Positions 36,517 to 48,769 of a DNA stretch of 64,000 nucleotides are shown here, one piece after another (the stretch's first letter is position 1; every line of letters begins with the position of its first letter). This stretch comes from Isoetes taiwanensis (taxonomy: Eukaryota > Streptophyta > Lycopodiopsida > Isoetales > Isoetaceae), in assembly GCA_021234155.1 (NCBI GenBank), contig JAJEKV010000049.1, positions 2,201,487-2,265,486 of the forward strand. The letters are read 5' to 3'. A program made the position numbers and the translations under genes. Under the pieces are notes generated by a model. The model had not been told where the DNA came from, searched no databases, and was given only the letters and a program-made list of their open reading frames with translations.

Positions 36517-39500
36517 ATGGAATCCATTTCTACTCCGACCAATGAGCAAAAGGTTGCCATTGCCAATCGTGAAGCACGTATCGCTGCAAGAAGGGAGCGC
36601 ATTGCCAACCGCCTACTTGCTGAATCTGCACAGACTGCTGCGAGTAAGATTATTTCTTTCATTTGTTGTTATTGTTGCAAAAAAAATATTGTTTTCGTGC
36701 AACGAAGCAGCTGGATCGTGAAAATGTTATATGACATATAACTTGATTATCTTCTGTCAAAGCCTACAGTTTTGTAGTATCCTATCCAGAAGATGAGATT
36801 ATCCTGGCTTACTGGCATTTTTATGTTTCTTGAAATTGTTTATGTTCAGGGGCTAAAGCACATGGTGAAGAAAAGGAGGAAATTTGTCCTGGATTTTCTC
36901 AGCTATCGACCAGCCTTCAAAATTTATCATCTTTGAAGGTACTTCCTTGATTATTAAGAATGTTCATACCTATATATAGATGTCAGTATCAAACGAATCA
37001 AGTAAGAAGATTTATTGAAGCTTTTCTTTTTACAATGTGACCTTTTGTAGAAAACCTTGGCAAATGAAGTGGATAAAGTAAGAGGTAAAGTTGACGACAA
37101 TGAATACCAGCATCGGATATCTGAAGCTCAACGCGTGGAGGTTTGCTACGATTTCATGCTTAAATTTCCACATGCTTGTATCTAAACGTGTAAATGATCA
37201 AATCATGTAAATAGTCAGTAAGTCATGCTTGCCAAAGCTGTCTGGACTATGAAATGTAGCACTCGTGGCATAATGCATATTGAAGGGAATCTCATCTTAT
37301 GTGCAGTCGAATATGAAATGCATCCCTTATCTTCAAAAAACTGAGTATTTATTTGATCTGAATGTTAAAGGATTTAATTTAATTTAATTTATTAATCAAG
37401 CCATTTAGGCCCCCAGGCCTCTATGGCAAAAGAATACAAATCAGTACTTTGGAGTTCGTTATCTTATACCATACTACCTTTTCAAACATGATGGATTATG
37501 TAGAATAGACGTTTAATTTTCTTGTGAACTGAGAAGCTTCGCATACATCGCCAATTGGTTTAGAACTTGATGAATGATAAAAAATGGAGACGCTTGTATA
37601 TAGCTTCTGTTCAAATGAATAGAAGTGAAATATAATTTCATGAAGCTAGTGGTTGGACACCAAGAAGTGTCCTCGTGCACAGTGACAGATTTATAAGCTC
37701 ATGCCAATCCAATGTACAGAGAACATTGAGATCAGGAAGAGCTGGCTCATTGCGATTTGGAATTTTTAAGATTTCTCTTCTTCGCCTGCAAAAGCAATCT
37801 CTTTTTAAAGAGATATACGGTTCTCCCAGGGTACAGATCTCTCAGGTTAATGAGGTTTCAATAGTTGGTTAATATCCTGGGAAAGGATACCTCATGGCAT
37901 GGAAAAAGTGGAAGGTAAATGAAATAGATAGCTTAAGGCAGTTCGTCGTCAGAATTAAGGTGATGGACGTAGGCTGCTGCAGTATGGAAGTTGGGATTGT
38001 ATTGTTGTTTAATTCTATGGTTGCATACTCGATAGCCAAATGGGTTTTAGACTGCTAATAATCAAATTTCGTGGAAGCTACAACTAAAGTTTGAGATATT
38101 TGCAGATAATCTGCTATTAGTTTATTTAGAATAACCGCAGCTGCAAAATGAGAGAGAGTGTTATTTCGTTGAGATAGTGAAATGGTTGTACCGAGTTACC
38201 AGACCTACCCGATGTCTGGAGCTGATAATAGTTTGTCTAGCAAGGCTAGCATTCCTGGTAACCAACTAGTTTCTTAAGTTTTGATAAAACTATCTGCAAC
38301 CTTTGTCCTTAGTGAACAGCGTCCTTGCTAGTTCCTGATGACCATATTCCCATTTTATCCAAGAATTACTGTCTGATTTATGTTTGGAATTATTGTTGCC
38401 ATTGTGAATGTCTAGAGGTCATCTCTTTGGTGTTTTCAGTTTCACTAAATCATCTTAGCTTTTGAGGGAACTGCCACCTTTCTGCCATATAATCTTAGAA
38501 GCTAGTTCCATTGCCATTCCTTGTTCTAACTTATGGTCTAGAACCTAATACTATATGCTGTTTTTTCCCAGGAGCTACGTCTACAACTAAAGGAAGCAAA
38601 TCAATCATGTGAAGAACAAACCTCTGCACTATCAGGAAAATGGAATATTATACAGTCCATGGCAGTACCTCAAGAGCTTGCAGAAGAGTTATCCCATCAA
38701 AAGCAAGTAAGTACAAGATGGAGGGTATCATAGCTACATTTTCATGGAAAAATTATAGGGAGAACCACTTCTTATGATGGTCCTTAACATGTTTCTATGT
38801 CCTTGATCTCATGTACATAAACTTCCTTGCGATATGGAAAGCAAAATTTCCCTTGAAGTGGGCTTTATTTGGCTGAATCTTGAACAAGGAACTGGCAACT
38901 TGTTGCAGACTTCCATCTTCCATTTGAGAATCTTCTGGCTGTGAAATAGTCATAATTGTTGATTTTGCTTGCTTATGAGATTAATTTAGTGCTTTGGAAG
39001 CCTGATATATTAGTGAGTAACTACACATGGATCCGTAGAACAAATTTTCCAATTATGTCTAGGAAAGTAGTTTGCATCTCAGTTTCTCCTTCCTTCTATG
39101 GCATTTCTGTTCAATAAAATTTCAAGGCAAGTGGAGGGGCACTCTTCTCTTATCCTTCAAAAGGTCTCTTACAGAGACTGTAGATATTTCTAACTTAAAT
39201 TATAGTTCATTGGATCATTAGATTTAGCCATTTATGAGCATGTGGTGTTGATGTTCATGACCAAATATGCATGATATAGGCTTGTGACAATATTCTTGAG
39301 ACAAAAGAGAAAATTACACAACGCTTAAAGGAAGTATTAAAGCTCAAGACTGAAGAATATAATGATGCTATCCATCAGCAATCAAAGGAGGTTGACACAC
39401 TAATAGTAGCCATGGGACGCCAAGTTATTTCACTTTCGGAAGCTTATATTAGGGAATTCCATGCAATTGAAAATGCATTTCTTGTGGAGCGCCAGGAGCT

Positions 39501-42430
39501 TATTTCCAGGTTAGTGGATCTCTTTCCTTTTTCCTTCTTCCATTGGAATTGTCTCTTTTCAAGAACCATTTTGATCATGGAATAAGTTAGTTGCATTAGC
39601 AATAATTGATCTAATAGAGCAAGCACTTCCTCAAAATGGTAAATAACGAGCTGAGATCTTATGGGCTCATTTTATTATATTAACTAGCAAGAAGATGGAA
39701 GTTGATGTCCTTATTAAGAAGACACGTTTTCTTGAAAGAGAGTTACAAGAAAACCTATATAAACTTGTAGATGAGTATGCAGAGGCTTTGAATGCGAGTA
39801 GACTACAAGACTCTGAAGACTACAATGCGCTGAAAGTAAAGTTGGAATCCAACTTGCAAGTCCTTGAACAGCATCTTGAGTCTATGCAAGCAGCATATCA
39901 ATTGAATTCAGAAAAGCTGGACTACAATTATCGGGTGCTTGTGGAACGAGATAATGATAATTATGTTACTGCTGGTCAACAGAAAAGGAAACTCACAAAG
40001 CAAAGAGATAGTTTATGTCATTTAAGAGGACGTCATTCAGACCTCGAGCATCGTTTCAAAGCACAGAATACAAAATTGGCAGATGAGTATTCCAGAGTCA
40101 GTAACTTGCTTCAAGATCTTCAAAGCAAGGAGCAAGAACTTCAAGCTGGGCATGAACTTCAGCTTCGGAATTTTTTTGACATGCATCAACACGCGCTTGC
40201 AGTTTTAGTAAGTAAGGTTCTTCAGGTATGACAAATTTATATCCTGTTTCACAGTCTTAATTCAAAATTGTAATAGTATTTGGAAAAATAAATCTTGAAG
40301 TACATATTCTAAGATATCTTATTGAAGAAGCCATTGCTTCTTTGTATTGTACCTCTGGCCTCTTCAGCTATGAAAAGTTATGATCAAAATGGCTGCATTA
40401 GATCATTCCACATTATGGCATTGCAAATGTAAATTCTCGTTCATTCATGTGGAACCATTTTGCTGATTAATATGGTTATGAAGTCAAATTGTTTCTCTAA
40501 ATTGAGTGTTTGTTAGCAGGCTGATAAAGTCATACATGAACAACATTTAGGCTGGCGGTGGCACCCCCCTAGCAAAGAGTTCTTTGTAAAACTAGGATCT
40601 GCGTCTCCTCCAGAAAGAAAGAAAATTGCAGAAAACAATGATGAATGTGAGGTTAACAGCCCATTGGACAGTCTTACACTATCAGCCAATCAGATCATTT
40701 TGGATATTGTACACGATGAAGCAGGTTTTATCATTAGGGATGGAGTAAGGAAAGCACTTGATAACTATGAGACATGCAATAAAGACTACACCGAAGCAAT
40801 CTCTATACTTCATGCGCTGGGAGTGACTAACGGAATTGAGTTTGATGATTTCTGCAAAATTTTAACTGTCAAGTCACATCAATTACAGGGAAACTTAAGC
40901 TCAGATAACATTATTACTTTATTACGAGACTATTTGCAAGAGATTGAAAATTCAAGGAACAAACAAACAACTCCAACCTTACCCGAGAAGAAAATTACAA
41001 GGAGTACTGAAGATCAGATGCATTGGGCAGAGTATATGAAGATTATTGATACTACGGTTATACACGTTTGGATAGCTTTTGACGTTGCATTACAGAAGTA
41101 CAATCAACTTCTAAAAGATAGGTACGTTCAGTCTGATCTCAAATGTCAGAACTTAAAAAAAAAACTTATAAAAGTGCAATACAAGGTGAATTTATGTTAA
41201 TGTTTGTGAAATTGGAGTTCAAGGTGGTAATTGAGTATAAGTGTGCTGCATATATTCCAGTCATGCTTGCAGGTCTTTTGCTCGTTATAGGTCTGAAACT
41301 TTTGAATGTTTATATTATAAGTACCTTGGAAGCTAGAGATCAAATTTACTGTCATTAGTGTATGAGTTTGGAAAGAACGGCCATTGCTAGCAGACAAACA
41401 GACAGAGATGACTATCTTCTGATACGTTATAGAATGCTGTAATGATTGTTTTGTGCCTCTTTACTGGAGCTAATCTGGATCACCATTCTTTGGCTGTTTT
41501 TGTTGAAGGTGATCATTGAAAGTCAGTTTGTCTGACATTGTGCATATCCTGAAATTCCTCTATGTGGATTTTTGTTGGGTAGCCTTTTTTATTAACTTGT
41601 AAGGTAGTCCTGCATATTGGCAAGCTCTCGGTGGAATTGGTCTTGTTAAGTCATTAGATGAGCAGGTTAAACGTAAATTTCTATTGTGTTGTGCACAAGA
41701 TTCGGCCCAATTTTATTATCTATCTTTTGTTTCTTTGTTTTCACTCAAGGAAAGCATCTATGTAGGCATGCTAATTCTGCTACTTTCTCATGACAGACTG
41801 GGTTGCTGTATTTCTGTTATATGTGTTCAAGCATACTCAATAGCTATTGTGTTGTCCTTTTATAGTTGTAGTTAATATGGAAATCAATATGGTATAAATC
41901 TGCAGGATTTCCGTCTCAGAGCAAATGGCATCTTTACGATGGCAAAATGATGAGTTGCGCACGTTGTTGAAGCATTGTCTAGAATCAAAGGTGAACCACT
42001 TTCTTATTAGTAATTAATCTTGTAGATGAGGCGGCGAGAAAGTAGAATGTAAATAGGCCTTTGTTTTCTGCTGGAGTGTACAATATTTCTCTAAAATGGT
42101 CATTTAAGAAATCTAGTATTTTCCAGGTGGTAGTGCTTGACAATATATGTGTTTGCACTTTATATTTCATTCTAAAGTCTGGAGGGCATTAATAAGCTGC
42201 ATTTTCTTGAACCGTCTATTGATATGCAATTCCATGGGATGAGGAAGAATTCAATTCCTTTCCAGGGGTAGGACTAAAATTCCTAATAAGTTATTTTCCC
42301 TTGTTCAAATCGTTGTGTCTTACAGATCCTTATTTTTGTACAGGCGCATGAGGAGCTCCATGTTCCTGCAATAGCCGTGAAAGTCCCCAATCAAGGATTA
42401 GCGTGGAAGGTGGCAGATCTAGCATTTTGA
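36517..42430 (+). CDS. DRC1: Dynein regulatory complex protein 1 homologue (nexin-dynein regulatory complex subunit), 9 exons
   Basis: Exons: 36517-36643, 36850-36938, 37051-37140, 38572-38706, 39280-39509, 39688-40225, 40520-41121, 41906-41990, 42344-42430. All introns are GT-AG and all phases agree, giving 660 residues and TGA at 42428-42430. DRC1 is a coiled-coil scaffold of the nexin link between outer doublets in motile cilia and flagella, and acts in the axoneme with DRC2 and DRC4. Family features: N-terminal REARIAARRERIANRL block (about residues 14-29), KW followed by PQELAEEL (about 125-141), VERQEL (about 215-220), QQKRKL (about 321-326), and HLGWRWHPP (about 411-419) at the end of the main coiled coil. 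The ATG at 36517 is chosen because it is the first in-frame ATG. An ATG at 36509 opens an overlapping out-of-frame uORF. The length is near that of animal DRC1 (somewhat over 700). No disabling change is seen. Intron 3 (1431 bp) is the longest. Confidence 0.85.
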
Positions 42431-43489
42431 AGGTTTAAGTTTTGCCTCTTCAATTCTATTTGTGGGCGTAATGTGTTCGACGTTTGCATGAGAATGATTT
42501 ATACGAGCAGCTCGAAGATCTTAGCCATAAACGTGGCTACATGCACCCATATTAATGTTCTGCCATCCTTTGACATTTGACACGTCACAAGATTCCCACT
42601 AGAAAATCTCAAAAATTATTGTCTTGTAGAGCATTTTAGCATTTCTTTTTTTCTTGGAGTGTATTTGTGGACGTTAAAATATACTTCCTTCCTTCCTTCG
42701 AAAGAGAGGGTTCGAAAAGTGGGGGTTAAGCCCTTAAAATTCTGGTTGGAATTCGAAATTTTCAGTTTAGATTTTGGATGCCCGTAAAATTTCAGTATAA
42801 CATAGTTTAGTGTAAAATCCGATATATCCGAGTCTTGTTCTATATTAAATCCGGTACGTATTATCTATAGGCGGCAAATTGTCTGGTAAGGCTTAGAAAG
42901 TTTTTCGAACCATACTGGGACTTTACCGAGTCCAGTGTTGTTCTAGTTGGCAAAGTTCTTGAAGTTCATCAAAGATAGGTGATAGGAAACTAATATTTTA
43001 TGTTAATATGTTTTTGAAAGTTTTTTTAGGTTCATGTAATTTTTTCTATTTTGTATTAATAAATAAATGTTTCCATTCATTATAAATTTGCTAAGTACAA
43101 GCATTGACTAGTACAAAAGAGAAGAAGTTAGAAGAGAGCACAATTAAAAAAAAAATATGCCTCTAGACCTTGAAGTTTTTGTGAAGAACAAATTCGAAGA
43201 TGCAACTATCTTACATATGATGCAAGTATTTAGACAATGAAAGAAAATGTTAAGAACCTTTAAGAGCTAAATCAATCCATATATTCTTCTTTATGCATCA
43301 ATACCATCAAGAGGAAGCTTCCAAGTTTTTTAGAAAATGTTCATTGTGCCTGCTACATTGTAATTTTGAGCATATCATTTCATACGTGCTGCTTCGTTAA
43401 AGGAAGACCGACGTTTGATATGTGATTCCACCATCCATGAAGACTCGTATCTTGAACTTTATATGGCCGCCGCTACATGTCATACTCGC
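42431..43489 (+). other. DRC1 3' flank and intergenic DNA
   Basis: Candidate polyadenylation words (AATAAATAAA) lie near 43059-43068. No other gene is seen. Confidence 0.4.
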
Positions 43490-43690
43490 GCGACTTCAGT
43501 CCGGCTGCTGAGATCATACCTCTAGGAGGTAATGGATCTACGGGACCAACTTTGTCTTGGACACACACATGACTTGAATCTGTCTTATCTTATACACTTG
43601 TACAGTTTGACAACATTCTTATTACGGGCGGGGTTTTTTTAACCTGGACAGTAATAGGTCTGTTGCGCTCTCTTTTTTGGGTCCCATTCG
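43490..43690 (+). mobile_element. LINE 3'-end fragment, same family as 50735-51960
   Basis: The text from TGAGATCATACCTCTAGGAGG through ACTTGTACAGTTTGACAACA, GGCGGGGTTTTTTTAACC, GGACAGTAATAGGT and GCGCTC to GGGTCCCAT parallels 51700-51905. It is a 5'-truncated copy with decayed coding. Confidence 0.75.
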
Positions 43691-45250
43691 ATTCGATTCT
43701 ATACTCCAATATACATAGAGCATTTGGTCCTAAAGTAAACTACAAGAAGTTTGGTTTACGATCAGAAGCACTAATATAAATATCCCCTTTAATCAGGGCA
43801 AAGAGAAGGCTTATAAAATCCTAATGTTGATGACTATGAACTAAGCTTTGGTGCAGACTTGGAGGATCAGTGCTAAGATGTTGAGTGCTGCTAGGGAACT
43901 GAGAAGAGGGAATTGGATTGAAGACAAGCAGGCAGATGTCAAGTGGTCAAGTATTATGACAATGTTTGGAATTTATGGTGTCCACTCAAGTAAAAAAATA
44001 AAAAAATGCCAGAAACAGGGTTCTACACGTGCAACATGGTTCGTACGTAGAGCTAATGTTTTTGCCTCCTACTGTAGAATAAGAACTCGTCAAACTTAGA
44101 GCTCGTCAAAAGCATCGTAAATGAATTTCTTTGAAAGTCTTCTTTGTCTACTTCTCTTGCATCATAAACAAATTTTTTTGCAAGTTTTCTTGACATGCTT
44201 TGGTTCTTCTCCTCTGCATTTCTATGCATTCTGAGAATGGTTTGCAGCATTCTAAAAAGGATGCTTATCTACAGGTATATCACCAAAGGAAGGCTACAAA
44301 TATTTGAATTGGAGAAATGGCCTATCTATATGAATGCAAACCGAATTTAAGTTGGCCCCTTCTCTCTACATAGGAGAGCAACAATGAAGATGTGAAAATA
44401 GAGTATTTCCAGAAATTCCTTCTAAAAAAAAGGGGTGCAAAGGAAATGTTATAAGGTCTTTGAATCTGTAGATTAAAAGGAAAGCAACCAAATTGGTCTA
44501 GTCAGCTCTATGCTCCTATTACGTAATTGTATTTCCATGTTTTTTTTGTTATACTATGTTTCTGGAAGTGCACGCATTTAAATAGTGGGGATGTAATAAT
44601 TTGAAGGAAATAACTGCAATATTTGATGCAGGATTTCATCCATGGAAAACTCCATTAGTTTTTCAAGTAGAGACCTCCCCAAGTTTTCATGGGGTTTTTA
44701 GTTGAATCAAAAGCCATTCGAGGTCAAATATTGATTGTCTCAATGCCTTACAGATATGTTTGAAACTCAGAGTTACCCAGAATGAGAACTTTTTGGAAAC
44801 TTGATGGACCTAAAATTGGGAATGGATGGAAACTGGAACGACCAAATTTTGAGCTTTTAAATTCTGAAAATAGATTTGTTCCCTTTGCTTAAGAAACATA
44901 ATAGGATACTGGAAAAATAAAAAATGTTTCCATAATAAACAAGAGGTTGGGTGGTTGCAAGCTTAGCAAATAGATAGAGCAGACTCAGATATACAAATTG
45001 GGTCTGTATATTAACTTCAATAAATACTCCTTAGCAGGTTATCTGCATACAAGTGAATCGATGAGTTTACCTGTTAGAGTTCCTCATCAAGCATTGTATT
45101 TCGAAAGAGCCATATTGCTGAGGTCGAGTCCTCCAGATCAGGGCAAACAAAAGAGCTTCTTTGCAAATCACTGCACGACAAGCTTGCATGAACATGCAAA
45201 ACATAAAAAGATTTTCTTTTTTGGGCGCAGAATATTTTTTAACACAGGCT
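43691..45250. other. Non-coding stretch
   Basis: Short frames only. I recognise no element or gene. Confidence 0.45.
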
Positions 45251-45290
45251 ATCGTCGTCGTCGTCGTCATCATCGTCATCATCATCTGGG
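45251..45290 (+). repeat. (CGT/CAT)n trinucleotide repeat
   Basis: CGTCGTCGTCGTCGTCATCATCG-type triplets cover about 40 bp. Confidence 0.85.
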
Positions 45291-45391
45291 AAGGAGTTTT
45301 CCAATAGTGGGAACTAGTTCTGAAGCTTGGTTTCAGTAAAGACCATATAAGGATAAATAGATAGTATTTTTATGTCATGCTACATTGGCAG

Positions 45392-45446
45392 CCTTTCGAA
45401 GACCAAAACTTGAGTCTGGCGCCCTAGACCAATCGGCTACCTAACC
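45392..45446 (-). pseudogene. tRNA-Leu (CAA) fragment, 3' part missing
   Basis: On the minus strand GCCGATTGGTCTAGGGCGCC (D arm), AGACTCAAGTTTTGG (anticodon arm with CAA) and TCTTCGAAAGG (start of the long variable arm) match plant tRNA-Leu(CAA). The T arm and 3' acceptor strand are absent. It is therefore a 5' tRNA fragment, perhaps the head of a SINE. Confidence 0.7.
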
Positions 45447-45582
45447 ATTAGAACATCTATAGGACTTCTTAGAACTCCCAACCCCATCCTTGGAACTAGT
45501 TCCAGAACGAGAACCAACTTGGTTCCTAATAACTGTATCTAGAACATCTTGATCCATATGAAAGAAAGAGAGAGAAAGCTAT

Positions 45583-46054
45583 ATTGGGAGTTCTTAACTA
45601 TGTGAGAGCATCCATTTCTCAAAATGACATGTTATTGGCCAAATAACATCATTTTCTTTTATACCTAAATAATCCTAATTCTAGCTAATTAAATATTTTT
45701 TGAGGGTCTATCAGCTACTTTGAGCGTCTGTCGCTAGAATATTAGGTTTTTTTCGGCTACAGTCACAGATGACTCCATTTTTGTCAGCATTAATCTTGGC
45801 TGCTCCATTCTTTTGACATGAACCAGTTGCAATTAATGCCGATAAAAATGGGGCTCTCTGTGACTGTGGCCAAAAGGAACTTAGAATTCTGATGTTAGAC
45901 ACTCAAAGTGATCAATTGACCCTCAAAAGTTACTTAATTAGCCAGAATTAAGATCACTTGTATTTCAAAGAAAATGATGTCATTTGATGCCAATGATACG
46001 TCATTTTGAGAAATGAATGCTATTATTTCTCTCACATGGTTAAGAATATCCAAT
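45583..46054. mobile_element. Fold-back (MITE-like) element, ~472 bp
   Basis: The left arm (45583-45794) and right arm (45832-46054) are imperfect inverted repeats of each other around a 37 bp loop. Shared words include TTCTTAAC-ATGTGAGAG, CATTTCTCAAAATGAC, ACATCATTTTCTTT, TTTTGAGGGTC and GCATTAAT. The outermost bases read ATTGG and CCAAT. No coding capacity or clear target-site duplication was found. The arm lengths suggest a stem-loop transcript or cruciform. Confidence 0.75.
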
Positions 46055-46090
46055 CTCTCCTCCCCCCCCAAGGTCGGCCACGTAATCGAG

Positions 46091-46130
46091 AAAAATTGTC
46101 TCTTGTGTTATACGTCGAGAGACAATTTTT
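46091..46130. repeat. Perfect 13 bp inverted repeat
   Basis: AAAAATTGTCTCT (46091-46103) faces AGAGACAATTTTT (46118-46130) over a 14 bp spacer. It lies between the fold-back element and the TRIM. Confidence 0.8.
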
Positions 46131-46163
46131 ATACTGTATAGCACACGAGACCAAGAGAGATAA

Positions 46164-46496
46164 TGATAAGGACTACCCTCAATAGCCTTAACCAACTCCT
46201 CAAAAGGGTGGATCCTTCAAAAAAGTCATTAACCAATGGGCCCCAACCTTTCCAAGCTTTATCCCATACCCCACAAACCATATCGATTCCTCCCCTTCCT
46301 GAGATGCTTGTCCTCAAGCATGTGAAACACACCAATATTGCCACGAAGAATTGAACCTTGGCTCTGATACCAATTGATAAGGACTACCCTCAGTAACCTT
46401 AACTAACTCCCCAAAAGGGCGGATTCTTCAAGGAAATCATTATCCAATGGGTCCCAACCTTTCCAGGCTTTATCCTATACTCCATAAACTATACCA
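46164..46496 (-). mobile_element. TRIM (terminal-repeat retrotransposon in miniature), 333 bp
   Basis: Two direct repeats of about 122 bp (46164-46286 and 46375-46496) flank an 88 bp interior. On the minus strand the upstream LTR starts TGGTATAG and ends CTTATCA (TG...CA). Two bases later TGGTATCAGAGC matches the primer-binding site for initiator tRNA-Met. The purine run AGGAAGGGGAGGAA (opposite 46287-46300) abuts the other LTR. GATAA flanks the element on both sides (46159-46163 and 46497-46501) as a 5 bp target-site duplication. There is no coding; it would be mobilised in trans. Confidence 0.88.
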
Positions 46497-47606
46497 GATA
46501 ATAGTCTATCGGTTCTTAACAAGCCTGTTAGTGATAAAAAAATCAATGTTATTCCAGATTTTCCCTTTTGATCTTGTTTTTGGTTTGTGGGATCTCTGTT
46601 CTTATGATCACCAGATATCATGCCCCTTTTTTTTTGGAAACCCTGTTCATCGGATGCCATGTTCTTATGTTCTCAATGGATTTACAAAGTAGAACTTGAT
46701 TTGCAATTCTGTCAGATTATGGATTTATTTGATTGTTCTATAGCAGATTCTGGATTTATTTTATCGGATTTGTGGGTTGTGGCTGTATATAACAGAGGTA
46801 TCCTAAGCTTTGGATTTGTGGATTTGCTAGACAGAGTATCCTAAGCAGAGAGAATCCAATGCCTTTGCCGCTAGAACAGAATCACACCTTTCCCTCTATG
46901 ATAGAATCTAAGACTTTAAATGCCTTACCTTTTTTACTCTTTATTGAATTCAAGCCCAAAGCAGCTGTGCCTGGGAGATCCCAATTTTTTTGTCATGGAA
47001 AATAGAAAGGGTAATCAATCTACGATTTCTAGTAGCAAGAATCCTAATTCTAGTCAAATCATCCCATGTTTGTGCTACTTTGCAAGAAATTCAAATATGA
47101 TCACAATATCCAAAACCACACAAATGGGCTTCTAATTCGTGAACATTCCCTCAGCTGATGACAATAGGATGAACATGTTGCTTAAGGAAGCTTCCCTCTG
47201 TATATAAAAAGTGTTACAAACTTTTATAAGTTTTTTTTGTAGCTCTCCATGAAGTGCCATAGCCAAGCTTTGAATGGCTAATATGCTATAAAGCAAGTAC
47301 GGTAGGTCTAGTGAGCAAGTTCGGCAGTATAAACAACATCTTTAGCAGCCTTTGTATTTGCCGCCACTATAGAATTTTGCTGCCATAAAATTTCGATTGT
47401 GAGAATATTTTTGGGATGAAAGTTTCATTTTCTGGAGGGTAACCTCTAACGGCTAAAATTTGATGGAGGGGCCCCTAAAGACAGTTAAGGGCGAATGACT
47501 CTCGTATCATTTGCATTATCTTTCCTCTTATTTTATCTCTCATTTCATCTCTAATGATTTCTTGGCTCGCATATGCACCTCTCCCTCCACCCCCAAAGCT
47601 CCCCCT
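46497..47606. other. Non-coding stretch
   Basis: No gene recognised. Frames here are short and T-rich. Confidence 0.45.
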
Positions 47607-47795
47607 CTCTACTCTACTCTACTCTATTCTATTCTACTCTAGTCTATTCTATTCTATTCTTTTCTATTCTATTCTATTCTATTCTATTCTATTCTATTCT
47701 ATTCTATTCTATTCTATTCTATTCTATTCTATTCTATTCTATTCTATTCTATTCTATTCTATTCTATTCTATTCTATTCTATTCTATTCTATTCT
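47607..47795 (+). repeat. (ATTCT)n pentanucleotide array
   Basis: It starts with CTACT-type variants and becomes a pure ATTCT array for about 130 bp up to 47795. The long Ser-Ile-Leu-Phe-Tyr open frames in two registers are artefacts. Confidence 0.95.
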
Positions 47796-47856
47796 CAATG
47801 GAGGGCTTAAAGCCTTTTTTTTGCTATGAAAAGAAGATGTGCCAAAAATTTGCAGA

Positions 47857-48150
47857 ATGCGGTTAAGAGTGCACCACTTGAGTATTGAGGTGGAAAGATT
47901 GCATGAGATAGCAAGAGAGCACAAAGTATACATGATTTGTGGTTCAAATTATGTTAAAGATGAAGAGCATGTAATACTACATTGCCCAGGGTAACCAAGC
48001 CTTGCGAGATAGGTTCGGTATTGCCGTACCTGACCGAGCCTCCCTTTTTCAATTATCAACAATACGAATTTTGCTAGATGTGCTACAAATGAAAGAGACA
48101 ATTATAAAGACTGCTAAGAATATTATAAATGACAATGGAAATGAGAGTTA
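47857..48150 (+). pseudogene. LINE ORF2 C-terminal fragment (zinc-knuckle region)
   Basis: From 47857 the frame reads MRLRVHHLSIEVERLHEI, then MICGSNYVKDEEHVILHCPG. This has the C...EDE-H-x-L-x2-C pattern found near the C-terminus of many LINE ORF2 proteins. After a frameshift near 47991 it continues as NQALRDRFG and LLDVLQMKETI. It belongs to a different family from the LINE at 50.7 kb, judging by sequence. Confidence 0.6.
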
Positions 48151-48277
48151 AAAGATGATACACTCAGTTGCAATTGTTTATCACATGATGTTTTTTTTTA
48201 ACTAGGAAACTATATCTTCTTAAACGTCTCATAGGCCTAATGATTTCAATAGATAGAATAATACACTTCACTTCACT

Positions 48278-48340
48278 TCTCTCCCTCCCTCCCTCCCCCT
48301 CCCTCCCTCTCTCCATCCATCCATCCATCCCTCTCCATCC
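48278..48340 (+). repeat. (CTCC)n/(CATC)n low-complexity repeat
   Basis: CCCTCCCT units are followed by four CCAT units. Pyrimidine rich. Confidence 0.85.
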
Positions 48341-48689
48341 CTCGAGCGTTGGCACATGTGAGCCGAGAGATGATTTGAGAGACAATTTGAGAGCAGAGAC
48401 GATGAGAGAGATGCGAGAGTCCATTTGCATTGAGAGCAAATTCGTCCCTAACTGCTATTAGATTCTCGTTTATTTTAATCCGTTAAGGGAATACCCTCTA
48501 ATTTTTTTTTAGTTTTTTCGTAAATTTTTTCTGGCCTTCATAGAAGTCTGCCCCCAACTATGGCCGTCGCAACTATGGCATTCGCAGCCATCATTGATGT
48601 TATAGTTCCGAAAATGTTTCTGGCTTCAGCTTGTGTTCTAGTAGATATTCATGCGCCCAATTGAAAAAAAAAAAAATAGAAGAAAGAAA

Positions 48690-48731
48690 GAATGATTTTT
48701 ATCGTCCACTGAGACCAATCGGCCTATAGAA
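48690..48731 (-). mobile_element. LINE 3' tail, minus strand
   Basis: On the minus strand ATAGGCCGATTGGTCTCAGT, then GGACGATAAAAATCATTC, matches the 3' tail of the LINE at 51905-51945. It is a very short 5'-truncated insertion or leftover. Confidence 0.65.
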
Positions 48732-48769
48732 GAAAAGCTTGAATAGAAGGTGAATAGATATAAAATAGC

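Noticed and set aside
43848-44099. 83-codon basic frame downstream of DRC1
   Set aside because: No family match, no splice signals, and surrounded by non-coding DNA.
47554-47866. Ser-Ile-Leu-Phe-Tyr repeat proteins of 91-97 codons
   Set aside because: Translation of the ATTCT microsatellite in two frames.
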